NCBI GenBank assembly: GCA_900537185.1
Contig: LS999832.1
Span: forward strand, 255,102-319,101
DNA from: Cytophagales bacterium Alg240-R148
GTDB lineage: Bacteria; Bacteroidota; Bacteroidia; Cytophagales; Cyclobacteriaceae
Length of the DNA stretch: 64,000 bases
Direction of reading: 5' to 3'
The translations under genes and the position numbers were made by a program. A model generated the notes under the pieces. It worked only from the letters and a program-made list of their open reading frames with translations, was not told the origin of the DNA and ran no database searches. The first letter of the stretch is position 1, and every line of letters starts with the position of its first letter. Shown one piece after another: positions 44,273 to 51,863 of the stretch.

Positions 44273-44849
44273 AGCAGTATACAGCCTACTTGGTGGTTTG
44301 GTTTGCCTGGCCATTCTTTTGAATAGCCAAAAGTATTTTACCACTGACAATACCTTGTTTTTTTTAGAAGATAAGCCAAGATTCTTTTCTTGGGTGATTG
44401 GATTACATGTTTTGACTGCTTCTTCGGTGTTTTTTATTGGGCTTTTTCAATTTATTTGGCAAAAAAATAAGGCACACCGGTACCTAGGAAAAGTCTATGT
44501 CTATTTAATACTTATTGTTGGGTGTCCAACTGCTTTTTACATGTCATTTTTTGCTATTGGAGGATGGTTGGGTACGATCAATTTCTTAGCAATGACCCTC
44601 TTGTGGTTTTTTTTTACAATGAAGGCAGCAGATTTGGCAGTCCATGGCAAATTTAAGGCGCACAAAAAGTTCATGAGTAGAAGTTTTATAATTACCAATT
44701 CGGCGATACTGTTGCGCTTGTTGGTGTATACCTTCAATACTATGGAAGTGTCCACCGTAAGCAATAATTATTTATTGGCAGCTTTCCTTTCTTGGTTTGC
44801 AGTTTTAGTAGCATACGAGGTCCATCTTAAATTGAAATATACTTTTTAA
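44259..44849 (+). CDS. DUF2306-like membrane protein
   Basis: A 196-residue integral membrane protein with about five to six TM helices. Conserved elements are HRYLGKVYVYLILIVGCPTA and HKKFMSRSFIITNSAILLRL, each with a His in a loop next to a TM, as in DUF2306. Function is not known; the histidines hint at heme or metal binding. The start lies within the YARHG gene (14-base overlap). Confidence 0.82.
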   Translation: MGLVRAVYSLLGGLVCLAILLNSQKYFTTDNTLFFLEDKPRFFSWVIGLHVLTASSVFFIGLFQFIWQKNKAHRYLGKVYVYLILIVGCPTAFYMSFFAIGGWLGTINFLAMTLLWFFFTMKAADLAVHGKFKAHKKFMSRSFIITNSAILLRLLVYTFNTMEVSTVSNNYLLAAFLSWFAVLVAYEVHLKLKYTF

Positions 44850-44897
44850 AATAAAGGAGAGGCTTGATGCGTTTACCCCACAAACATAATTTCTTAG

Positions 44898-45527
44898 ATG
44901 AGATTTATAAAACCACTTTGCTGCTCATTAATTTTTTTGTTGGCAATGGCTTGTGAACAACAAGGCCCTCGTACTATTCTTATTCAACCGTATGGCTCTG
45001 CGAATTTAACGGCAATTGAAGCTATAAAAGAGGTGTTGGAAAATACCTACGGTTCAGAAGTTGTGGTAAACCCAAGTTTGCATATACCGCGATCCGCTTT
45101 TGTGAAAATAAAAACTCCTCGCCATCGAGCGGATACTCTTATAGCGCAGCTAAAAAGAAACAAGCCGGAGGGCGTTGATTTTGTTCTAGGGTTAACCAAT
45201 AAAGACATTTCTACAACTAAATATGCAAATTTCGGAATGGTAAAAGAACCCAAAAGTAAATACATTGATTGGGGTATTTTTGGCCTAGGGTACCGGCCCG
45301 GACCCAGCAGTATTGTCTCAACTTTTAGGCTGCAGCACAAAGACAAGGCCTTGTTTTTGAGTCGTTTGAAAAAAGTATGCCTACATGAAGTGGGCCACAA
45401 CATGGGGCTTAAACACTGCAAATCAAACGAGGTCTGCGTGATGCGCGATGCTGCAGAAACCATAAGAACTATAGACCGTGTTGGAGAAAGACTTTGTCTT
45501 CATTGCCAGTCTAAAATTGGTATTTAA
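44898..45527 (+). CDS. Archaemetzincin-type zinc metalloprotease, predicted lipoprotein
   Basis: A 209-residue metalloprotease. The archaemetzincin signature is present: HEVGHNMGLKH (three zinc His), Cys, then CVM, then 17 residues and CLHC, a structural zinc site with four Cys. The family pattern has 4 residues between the first two Cys; here there are 5 (KSNEV). The N-terminus is a lipoprotein signal with lipobox AMAC (Cys19), so unlike most archaemetzincins, which are cytoplasmic, this one is predicted to be exported and lipid-anchored. Catalytic Glu is present. Substrate unknown. Confidence 0.9.
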   Translation: MRFIKPLCCSLIFLLAMACEQQGPRTILIQPYGSANLTAIEAIKEVLENTYGSEVVVNPSLHIPRSAFVKIKTPRHRADTLIAQLKRNKPEGVDFVLGLTNKDISTTKYANFGMVKEPKSKYIDWGIFGLGYRPGPSSIVSTFRLQHKDKALFLSRLKKVCLHEVGHNMGLKHCKSNEVCVMRDAAETIRTIDRVGERLCLHCQSKIGI

Positions 45528-45786
45528 AATAAAACAATAAATAGGGTTGCCCTTCCTGTTGGGTGTTGGTCTTGGCCAGAAACCTCCACCTTTATCCGGT
45601 TGGTACTGTAGCAGCAAATGCATAAAAATCTGTTGTTTATAGTTTAAAAAGATCTGGTTTCTAATATATTAGTTCCTTTGTTACAATTGTCTTTTATATT
45701 CAATAATAATGAATAGGAAAGAGGCTGTGATTGCAGCCACCAGTAGTTAAAGTTCTAGTCTAAAAACATATTATTTATCACCACAA

Positions 45787-47541
45787 ATGAAAAACATTCT
45801 TTATACATTATTCGGGTTACTAGTTGTTCTTGTTTCGTGCACCCCAACAGAACAGAAAAATACGGAAACGGCAGACCAAGTTTTTAACAATGGTAAAATC
45901 TATACCGTTAATGCAAACCAACCCTGGGCCGAAGCGGTTGCGATTAAAGGGAATGAAATTGTTTTTGTGGGCTCTAATGAAGAAGTAGAAGCTTATATTG
46001 GAGAAAGCACTGTTCAAAATGATTTAAAAGGCAACGTAATGTTACCAGGTTTTGTTAGTGCCCATGACCACTTAATCGCCTCTGCTTGGACAACTTTAGG
46101 CGTTCAAATCTATGATGCTAAAAAAAAAGAAGAAGCCTTGGCTAAAATCAAAGCATACGCAGAGGCCAATCCGGATAAAAAAGTAATACAGGGCATTGGC
46201 TGGGATAAAAATATGTTGGACGGTTTGCCAACTGCAATCGAACTGGATGCTGCTGTTCCGAACAGACCCGCTTTTATCCTCGACAATACCATCCACGATG
46301 CTTGGTTGAATACAGCGGCTTTAACAGCGGCTAACATTACCAAAGATTCGCCAGATGCCGTGCCGGGGGTAACCTATTGGGAACGAGATGCCGATGGCAA
46401 CCCAACAGGAGCTGCCATAGAAATTCAATGGTTTGAGGCCTACGGTCAAATCGCCTGGGATCCGGAAAACATGATTCGAGAAAGTGTCGAAATACTTCAT
46501 AATGTTGCTGCAAGCAACGGCACCACCACCTTTTTATGCCCAGGCATTGTAACACCGAACATCAAAGATGTACACGGAGGTATGGAAACTGACTTTGAAG
46601 CGGCCATGGCTTTGCTTCATGAATTGGAGAAATCTGGAGATCTAAAAATGAGAACCCTGGCCCAACCAATGTTTAAAAGTGCGGTGGGCGACCCCCAACG
46701 TTTTGTTGATTTTGGTGCTAAAATGAACCAACAGTACAATTCAGACCAACTAAAAGTAATTAGTTTAAAAATACACCCTGAAGGCAATACGGTAGCAGGT
46801 ACAGCGCCTTTTATAGAACCCTATTTGAATAGCGATAGCAGAGGGGCATTTAATGTAGAACCTGAGGTGACCATGGCCATTGTAACCAAAGCGGCAGATG
46901 CCGGATTGGATGTATTCATCCATACCGACGGAGATCGCTCTTCTAGAGCCGCAGTGGATGCAATTTTAAAAGCAAGAGAAAGATATCCAGAGAACAGAAG
47001 TGCTTTGCACCATGCCATTTGGGTACATCCAGAAGACCAACAAAGAATTATAGACAACAAGATACCCGTAAATTCTACTCCCAATTTTTACAATACTTTT
47101 GGGGGCGGAGACAAAGATAATATGCGTTTGATTGGCGAAGAAAGAATCAATTCTTCTCTGGGTCGTTACCCGCATTTTGCACGCAATGGTGTACCGGTAA
47201 GTATATCGGCTGATGTGCCAAGTACACCACAAAGCATGCAAGGGCCATTGTTTGTTGCCGCATGCGCCACAACTTTAAAGGACGCCTCTAATCCAAACGC
47301 AACTGCTTTCCCGCTAAACAGAACGCCAATGACCGTAGAGGAGGCCATCAGGGCCATCACCATCGATGCGGCCTGGCAATTGAGAATGGACGATAAAGTG
47401 GGGTCCATCGAAGCAGGGAAGCTGGCAGATTTGGTGATTTTAGAAAAAAGTCCCTTCGATGTAGAGCCGATAGCCTTAAAAGATATTAAAGTATTGGCGA
47501 CGATGATGGATGGTAAATATACTTTTGAAAGAAAAGACTAG
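45787..47541 (+). CDS. YtcJ-like amidohydrolase, lipoprotein
   Basis: A 584-residue periplasmic amidohydrolase. Lipobox VVLVSC (Cys18). Family elements: FNNGKIYTVNANQPWAEAV, metal motif GFVSAHDHL (HxH form), a carboxylated-Lys region, FIHTDGDRSSRAA and a C-terminal GKLADLVILEKSPF that closes the beta-sandwich. Relatives hydrolyse imides or carbamate-like bonds; the substrate is not predictable. A 259-base non-coding stretch precedes it. Confidence 0.9.
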   Translation: MKNILYTLFGLLVVLVSCTPTEQKNTETADQVFNNGKIYTVNANQPWAEAVAIKGNEIVFVGSNEEVEAYIGESTVQNDLKGNVMLPGFVSAHDHLIASAWTTLGVQIYDAKKKEEALAKIKAYAEANPDKKVIQGIGWDKNMLDGLPTAIELDAAVPNRPAFILDNTIHDAWLNTAALTAANITKDSPDAVPGVTYWERDADGNPTGAAIEIQWFEAYGQIAWDPENMIRESVEILHNVAASNGTTTFLCPGIVTPNIKDVHGGMETDFEAAMALLHELEKSGDLKMRTLAQPMFKSAVGDPQRFVDFGAKMNQQYNSDQLKVISLKIHPEGNTVAGTAPFIEPYLNSDSRGAFNVEPEVTMAIVTKAADAGLDVFIHTDGDRSSRAAVDAILKARERYPENRSALHHAIWVHPEDQQRIIDNKIPVNSTPNFYNTFGGGDKDNMRLIGEERINSSLGRYPHFARNGVPVSISADVPSTPQSMQGPLFVAACATTLKDASNPNATAFPLNRTPMTVEEAIRAITIDAAWQLRMDDKVGSIEAGKLADLVILEKSPFDVEPIALKDIKVLATMMDGKYTFERKD

Positions 47542-47552
47542 CTGAGTCTTAT

Positions 47553-47933
47553 TTAAATAGTTAGTTCAATTCGGTTGCCTTCAGGGTCGCGCACAACACT
47601 TTCGTAGTAGCCATCGCCAGTAGTACGAGGGGCTCCAACTACCTCCAACCCATCTTGCTCCAATTGTTGAGTAAGATGGTCTACGGCGGTTTTACTTCCC
47701 AATGTTATGGCAAAATGGGCGAGTCCAAATGACTGCTCGGTTGAAGCTTGTTGGTTAAGTGGGTGGTGCATCAACTCAATTCTACAGCCACCGTCAAAGG
47801 ACAGAAAATAAGAGCTAAAGTTTTTTTTAGGGTTGTGGTATTTCGTGTTTGCTTTTGCACCAAAGTAGCGGATATAAAAGTCTTTGGATTTTTCTAAGTC
47901 TTTTACCCAAATTGCTATGTGTTCTATCTTCAT
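47553..47933 (-). CDS. VOC-family (glyoxalase/dioxygenase-fold) protein
   Basis: A 126-residue single-domain VOC protein. Metal-site candidates: His4-like KIEHIAIWVKDLEKSKDFY, then LSFDGGCRIELMHHP, GLAHFAITLG and VRDPEGNRIELTI (terminal Glu). Close relatives include lactoylglutathione lyase and uncharacterised proteins. It lies 10 bases after the threonine dehydratase-like gene on the same strand and is probably co-transcribed. Confidence 0.9.
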   Translation of the reverse strand: MKIEHIAIWVKDLEKSKDFYIRYFGAKANTKYHNPKKNFSSYFLSFDGGCRIELMHHPLNQQASTEQSFGLAHFAITLGSKTAVDHLTQQLEQDGLEVVGAPRTTGDGYYESVVRDPEGNRIELTI

Positions 47934-47943
47934 ATTTTATAGG

Positions 47944-48945
47944 TTAAGAATTCAAGGAAGGCAATTGTGTTAAATTGTCTTCGGCCCATATTTTTAAATT
48001 AGTAGCTTGGTCTATATTGCTGCCAGACAAAATGATCATTACTTTCTTTTTGCCGCTTTGCTTAGACAGCCAATTGGCTGCTGCTTGCATGGACAAAGCA
48101 CTGGTGGGTTCTATGCGCACTTTTAGCAAATGGGTGAGCCATTGGGTCCAATAGACCATGTCGTTTTCGTTGATTTCCATAAAATCATCGAGCTGTTTTA
48201 AGTATTCAAAAGTAAGTGTGCCCACCGAAAGGGTCATGGCGCCATCTGCAAGGGTATTGGGCGTTTCGGTTAATTTTTGAATGCTACCCATGCGCAGGGA
48301 TTGTGCAGCATCATTGGCGTTTAAGGGCTCAGCGCCGATTACCTCAGTGGTAGAAGAAAGGCCTCTGCAAGCCAATAAAGTTCCTGAAAGCAAGCCACCA
48401 CCTCCGCATGGAGCAAATACGGCATCTACGTTGTTTATAGAAGTAAGGCCTTCATAGGCAGCAGTGCCTTGCCCTGCAATCACCTTGTTGTGGTTGTAGG
48501 GGGGTATCCAATAGGCGCCTTCTTTTTTGGCTTCCTCTTTTACTTTTTCATCCACAATGTTTCTGTTGGCTGATAAATTTACATGGGCACCATAAGACTG
48601 AGTGGCTTTTATTTTAATGATGGATGCAGTTTCAGGCATGAAAATGGTGGCCGGAATGCCGTGTTTGGCTGCTGCCCAAGCCACAGCCTGGGCATGGTTG
48701 CCTGAGCTGTTTGCTATAATATGCTTGGGTTTTTGACCAGTTTCTTCGAGCCAAGCCACCGTGTTGCATGCCCCTCTCGCTTTAAAGGCACCAATTTTTT
48801 GGAACCCTTCTGCCTTGAAGTAAATTTCATGACCCAGCCACTGGTTGAGTAAAGAAGAACTTAAAATTGGTGTTTTATTGATGAATGGATCAATGCGATT
48901 TTTTGCAGCAACAACATCTTTTAATTGTAACAATTCGAATTCCAT
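47944..48945 (-). CDS. Threonine/serine dehydratase-like PLP enzyme
   Basis: A 333-residue fold-type II PLP enzyme. PLP Lys in QKIGAFKARGACNTV, phosphate loop PCGGGGLLSG, SSGNHAQAVAWAA (substrate loop) and a C-terminal MIILSGSN. No C-terminal ACT domain, so it is the short catabolic or serine racemase-like type rather than isoleucine-inhibited IlvA. Reaction: deamination of threonine or serine, or racemisation. First gene of a pair with a VOC protein; the product of one may be a substrate of neither, so the link is unproven. Confidence 0.9.
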   Translation of the reverse strand: MEFELLQLKDVVAAKNRIDPFINKTPILSSSLLNQWLGHEIYFKAEGFQKIGAFKARGACNTVAWLEETGQKPKHIIANSSGNHAQAVAWAAAKHGIPATIFMPETASIIKIKATQSYGAHVNLSANRNIVDEKVKEEAKKEGAYWIPPYNHNKVIAGQGTAAYEGLTSINNVDAVFAPCGGGGLLSGTLLACRGLSSTTEVIGAEPLNANDAAQSLRMGSIQKLTETPNTLADGAMTLSVGTLTFEYLKQLDDFMEINENDMVYWTQWLTHLLKVRIEPTSALSMQAAANWLSKQSGKKKVMIILSGSNIDQATNLKIWAEDNLTQLPSLNS

Positions 48946-49027
48946 AAAGATTAATGCAAGGTGAAGGATTAAAGCTAAACATTTTCTGAAGTCAAAAGAA
49001 TTTTAAGTTATAAAAATGAAATTCTGG

Positions 49028-49630
49028 TTAGCGCAATTCAAATTCTGGACAATCCAACCTTATGTCTGCTTTTGATAAATTATTGTTCATAAGCTGGCAG
49101 CGGTTGTTGGTGCCTGTACTTTCTAAATATTGACAGGCATGGCAAGTTCTTTGAACAGTTAATATTCCTTTTTTATTTAATTCGTAAATAACTTTGCTCA
49201 GGGAATCAAATAAAACATTGCGCGATTCCTGGTCTAAAACATTTAACGATGCTTTTATAGGGTCAGCAAAGTTTTCGGTGGCTTCCACCATCGTTTGTCC
49301 AGTCTTGGTTAACCCAATAAAATAACTTCGGCTGTCTGTGGGGGAACTTTGTTTTGTGATGAGCGCTTTGTTTTCTAGTGATTTTATGGCATCTGATATG
49401 GTTGGTTTACTAACATTAAATTCTTTCGCCAGTTGGCTTACTTTGCACAAATTCTCACTGTGGTAAGCCACAAATAACAAGAGTTGTATTTGAATGGGGC
49501 TCAGACCAACTATTTTTGCATATTCCCAAAGCAACATTTTAAAAGCTTCGGATATACGTTCCAAGCCAACAACAATTTTGTTGCTAACGTCTTGGTGTTG
49601 GTGTTCGGTATTGAAGATGTTTTTTGCCAT
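49028..49630 (-). CDS. MarR-family regulator with C-terminal four-cysteine motif
   Basis: A 200-residue MarR protein. The winged helix (about 55-110) reads VSQLAKEFNVSKPTISDAI then the wing. Beyond the usual MarR length is a tail with CHACQY (Cys163, Cys166), RCQL (Cys178) and DCPEF (Cys194). The pattern C-x2-C-x11-C-x15-C fits an Fe-S or zinc site, so the protein is probably a redox or metal sensor. The ATG sits directly behind the T-run of a hairpin (49631-49660), and an operator-like motif (49665-49679) precedes it. It is co-oriented with the two genes upstream. Confidence 0.9.
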   Translation of the reverse strand: MAKNIFNTEHQHQDVSNKIVVGLERISEAFKMLLWEYAKIVGLSPIQIQLLLFVAYHSENLCKVSQLAKEFNVSKPTISDAIKSLENKALITKQSSPTDSRSYFIGLTKTGQTMVEATENFADPIKASLNVLDQESRNVLFDSLSKVIYELNKKGILTVQRTCHACQYLESTGTNNRCQLMNNNLSKADIRLDCPEFELR

Positions 49631-49660
49631 AAAAACCCACTGAATTGGTAGTTCAGTGGG
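49631..49660 (-). terminator. Hairpin directly before the Cys-rich marR ATG
   Basis: Nine-base perfect arms CCCACTGAA (49636-49644)/TTCAGTGGG (49652-49660) with a 7-base loop and, on the minus strand, five T immediately before the ATG. It can end the upstream secreted-protein transcript. If the marR message starts above it, it would also be a leader attenuator. Confidence 0.75.
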
Positions 49661-49664
49661 TGAA

Positions 49665-49679
49665 GTTAGTATTCCTAAT
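49665..49679 (-). promoter_or_regulatory. Operator-like motif in front of the Cys-rich marR gene (site 1)
   Basis: Minus-strand ATTAGGAATACTAAC. Its 14 bases TTAGGAATACTAAC recur exactly at 50764-50777. It lies 35-49 bases before the ATG, between a possible -33 TTG and -7 TAACTTCA, which suits repression. Confidence 0.65.
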
Positions 49680-49701
49680 TAATGGATGCAATGGATGTAC
49701 C

Positions 49702-50424
49702 TTATTTTTGAACTTGAAAGGGCAAACTTAAATCGCCACTTGCGATGCTGTATACTTCGTATACACCCAGCATGGGCATATTTTTGTTGGAGGTATTGAC
49801 ACGCATGAAACAAGTTACTGCATCAAATTTAAATTCTAACTGGTTGTTTAAACGGTATGCTGGGATTAACACCCGAATGGTGTTACCCTCTGTAGTTACC
49901 TGAAAACCAGGTGAATCCATATACATGGGCATCCCAGGATTGGTAGGTGGCAATTGGCTGTTGGGGTGCTCTTTATCAAAAGGTTTTACAGATAGCCCTC
50001 CAGCAACTCTGCTATCTTTGACCAACACTACCCAATGTGGGTGCCAGACTATTCCGTCGTTGTCGTAGCGGCTGTCGCTGTTTTCATCCCACAAGGGCGT
50101 GTCATCAAAATCTGGGTGGGAGGTAAGTGCCAAAGCCAATATGCCTTCTGTAGCATCAAAACCGACGGATTGTGGAGAAAGGTTAGTAGGAAATACATAT
50201 CCGAATACCCCTGCACCATCCAGTTGTCCTATTGGTTTTGGTGTGGTCTTACCAGCATTTCCTTTTACTTCAATTTCCCAAAGCAAGGAATTACTGGGTT
50301 GGTGCCAATTTACTTGAGTCGATTGGATTTCAAAATCGGGTTTTTGCTGGGCAAATACTTGTCCAATAGCACATCCAGAAAGGATTAGGGCTAAGAATAG
50401 AGTGTTTTGTTGGAATAAAGTCAT
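49702..50424 (-). CDS. Secreted protein of unknown function in the MarR/thioredoxin locus
   Basis: A 240-residue exported protein. The signal segment carries LSGC (possible lipobox, Cys18) but also AQQ further on, so lipoprotein or cleaved secretion are both open. The mature part includes HPDFDDTPLWDENSDSRYDN and WHPHWVVLVKD, a His-rich region, and ends in a beta-rich piece. I do not recognise a family. Its promoter region contains a long perfect inverted repeat related to the MarR operator motif, so it is likely controlled by the neighbouring regulator. Confidence 0.8.
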   Translation of the reverse strand: MTLFQQNTLFLALILSGCAIGQVFAQQKPDFEIQSTQVNWHQPSNSLLWEIEVKGNAGKTTPKPIGQLDGAGVFGYVFPTNLSPQSVGFDATEGILALALTSHPDFDDTPLWDENSDSRYDNDGIVWHPHWVVLVKDSRVAGGLSVKPFDKEHPNSQLPPTNPGMPMYMDSPGFQVTTEGNTIRVLIPAYRLNNQLEFKFDAVTCFMRVNTSNKNMPMLGVYEVYSIASGDLSLPFQVQK

Positions 50425-50440
50425 TACAATAGATTTTATT

Positions 50441-50468
50441 TAGGACTCCTTATATGTAAGGAGTCCTA
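50441..50468. promoter_or_regulatory. Double operator-like inverted repeat before the secreted-protein gene (site 2)
   Basis: Perfect 12-base arms TAGGACTCCTTA (50441-50452)/TAAGGAGTCCTA (50457-50468), spacer TATG. Each arm is itself near-palindromic and resembles the site 1 motif (GTAAGGAGTCCTAAC matches it at 12 of 15 bases, read on plus). It lies 17-44 bases before the start at 50424. No T-run follows, which argues against a terminator. Confidence 0.6.
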
Positions 50469-50488
50469 ACGATTTGATATAAATTTTT

Positions 50489-50719
50489 TTATTTTAAATC
50501 ATCAATAGAAGCCCCAAAGTTAATATGCAAGACTTGACCATTGGGTGTTACTAGTGCTGGAACAGATTGTACACCGTATTTTTCTGCTTCCGTTAATTTA
50601 TCTTTCGATGTATTGAGATTTATCACTTCTACATTGGTGGGGTCCAATAATTCAAGAAGTGAAGTTTCGGCACTGACACACACTGGGCAACCGGCATGAT
50701 AGAATGTTGATTTGTTCAT
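50489..50719 (-). CDS. Thioredoxin/glutaredoxin-fold protein with CPVC active site
   Basis: A 76-residue mini-thioredoxin. Active-site Cys11 and Cys14 in GCPVC, then VINLNTSKDKL, the cis-Pro loop SVPALVTPNG and a short C-terminus. No signal peptide, so cytoplasmic. It should run thiol-disulfide exchange, perhaps with the Cys-rich MarR. It is the most upstream gene of the minus-strand group and has its own operator-like site (50763-50777). Confidence 0.88.
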   Translation of the reverse strand: MNKSTFYHAGCPVCVSAETSLLELLDPTNVEVINLNTSKDKLTEAEKYGVQSVPALVTPNGQVLHINFGASIDDLK

Positions 50720-50762
50720 GTTTTTGAAATTTTATGATTAGCGTTATTGCAGTACAATTATA

Positions 50763-50777
50763 GTTAGGAATACTAAC
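50763..50777 (-). promoter_or_regulatory. Operator-like motif in front of the CPVC thioredoxin gene (site 3)
   Basis: GTTAGGAATACTAAC on plus, with half-sites GTTAG/CTAAC. It abuts the -7-like TATAATTG (minus strand, 50755-50762), 44-58 bases before the ATG. It lies in the gap shared with the divergent AraC gene, so that gene may be affected too. Confidence 0.65.
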
Positions 50778-50882
50778 AATAAAAACTTTCATCAATATTT
50801 TTTTAAAAATATTTAGACAGGACGATGCCTGATTATATTGTATACAAATTTTTTAGCCTGTATATTCACCTTATCAAGTACC

Positions 50883-51761
50883 ATGGCAACGAACAAAGGA
50901 ATACCTACATACAGCCTCAATGAGTTTTCTAATTGGATTGGAGATAACCAACCCTACCAGGTAGAAGTATTTGATGCCAATCGGCATTTCGAAGTGCAGT
51001 ACCCACACCGACACGACTTTTTTGAAGTACTATTTTTAACAAAGGGGTCTGGATTGCATATAATTGATCAAAACCAATACACCATTGCGCCACCATGCAT
51101 ATTTTTTTTGAGCCCTGGTCAAGCCCACAGCGTGGATTTGTCGGAAGACATTGGGGGTTATATATTTCTGTTTACGGCCGAGTTTTATTTGCTTAATAAG
51201 CATAATAAAAACCGATTGTTGGAACTCCCATTTTTCTTTTCAAATACCCACAGCAATAAGCCATTGGTGTTGCACAAAGACCAAGACTTAAACTTTCTAA
51301 TTGCTCTATTTAATAGAGGTGCGGAAATGTGCAAAGACAAAAGAGAAAGTGCAGCAACGATCAATGCATTGTTGGATGTTGTGCTCAATTATTGCAACGA
51401 TATATTTCCGAATACAGCTCAAAATAAGTTGGAAAATACGCCGGGTCAGCTATTGGTGAAAAGGTTTAGACAGATGATAGAGGAAAAGTACCAACAAAAC
51501 CCAACCATACAGCAGTATGCCGACTGGCTTCACGTGAGCCCCAACCATTTGACCCAAACGGTAAAGTCTGTAATTGGAAAAACGTCTTTGGATTTAATAA
51601 AAGAACGCAGTATAATTGAAATTAAGCGGTTGTTGGTACATTCTGAGTTTTCTATTTCAGAAATAGCCGATCAATTGAATTACAAAGACCAATCCTATTT
51701 TACTAAGTTTTTCAAAAAACATACCGGACAAACACCCAATGCATTTAGAGCCAATCATTGA
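50883..51761 (+). CDS. AraC-family regulator with N-terminal cupin domain
   Basis: About 292 residues from the ATG at 50883 (MATNKGIPTYSLNEF); a TTG 45 bases upstream is rejected. Cupin domain about 30-130 with PHRHDFFEVLFLTKG (metal-like His pair) and FLSPGQAHSVD. C-terminal double HTH: IQQYADWLHVSPNHLTQTV and ISEIADQLNYKDQSYFTKFF. It is divergent from the thioredoxin-like gene and 102 bases before ilvC. Confidence 0.92.
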   Translation: MATNKGIPTYSLNEFSNWIGDNQPYQVEVFDANRHFEVQYPHRHDFFEVLFLTKGSGLHIIDQNQYTIAPPCIFFLSPGQAHSVDLSEDIGGYIFLFTAEFYLLNKHNKNRLLELPFFFSNTHSNKPLVLHKDQDLNFLIALFNRGAEMCKDKRESAATINALLDVVLNYCNDIFPNTAQNKLENTPGQLLVKRFRQMIEEKYQQNPTIQQYADWLHVSPNHLTQTVKSVIGKTSLDLIKERSIIEIKRLLVHSEFSISEIADQLNYKDQSYFTKFFKKHTGQTPNAFRANH

Positions 51762-51831
51762 TAAGTACCTAAACTACCATTAAAACCACCACAATTAATT
51801 GCAATTGCATGGCCACCTTTGTAAAGTAAAA

Positions 51832-51855
51832 AAGAAAATATACAAGAAAATATAC
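51832..51855 (+). repeat. 12-base tandem repeat (2 copies) in the ilvC leader
   Basis: AAGAAAATATAC at 51832-51843 and 51844-51855, ending 8 bases before the ilvC ATG. It duplicates the A-rich segment expected to aid ribosome loading. Confidence 0.8.
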
Positions 51856-51863
51856 TTACAGAT

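Noticed and set aside
50441-50468. Terminator of the thioredoxin-like gene
   Set aside because: No T-run on the minus strand after the hairpin and both arms resemble the operator motif; kept as regulatory.
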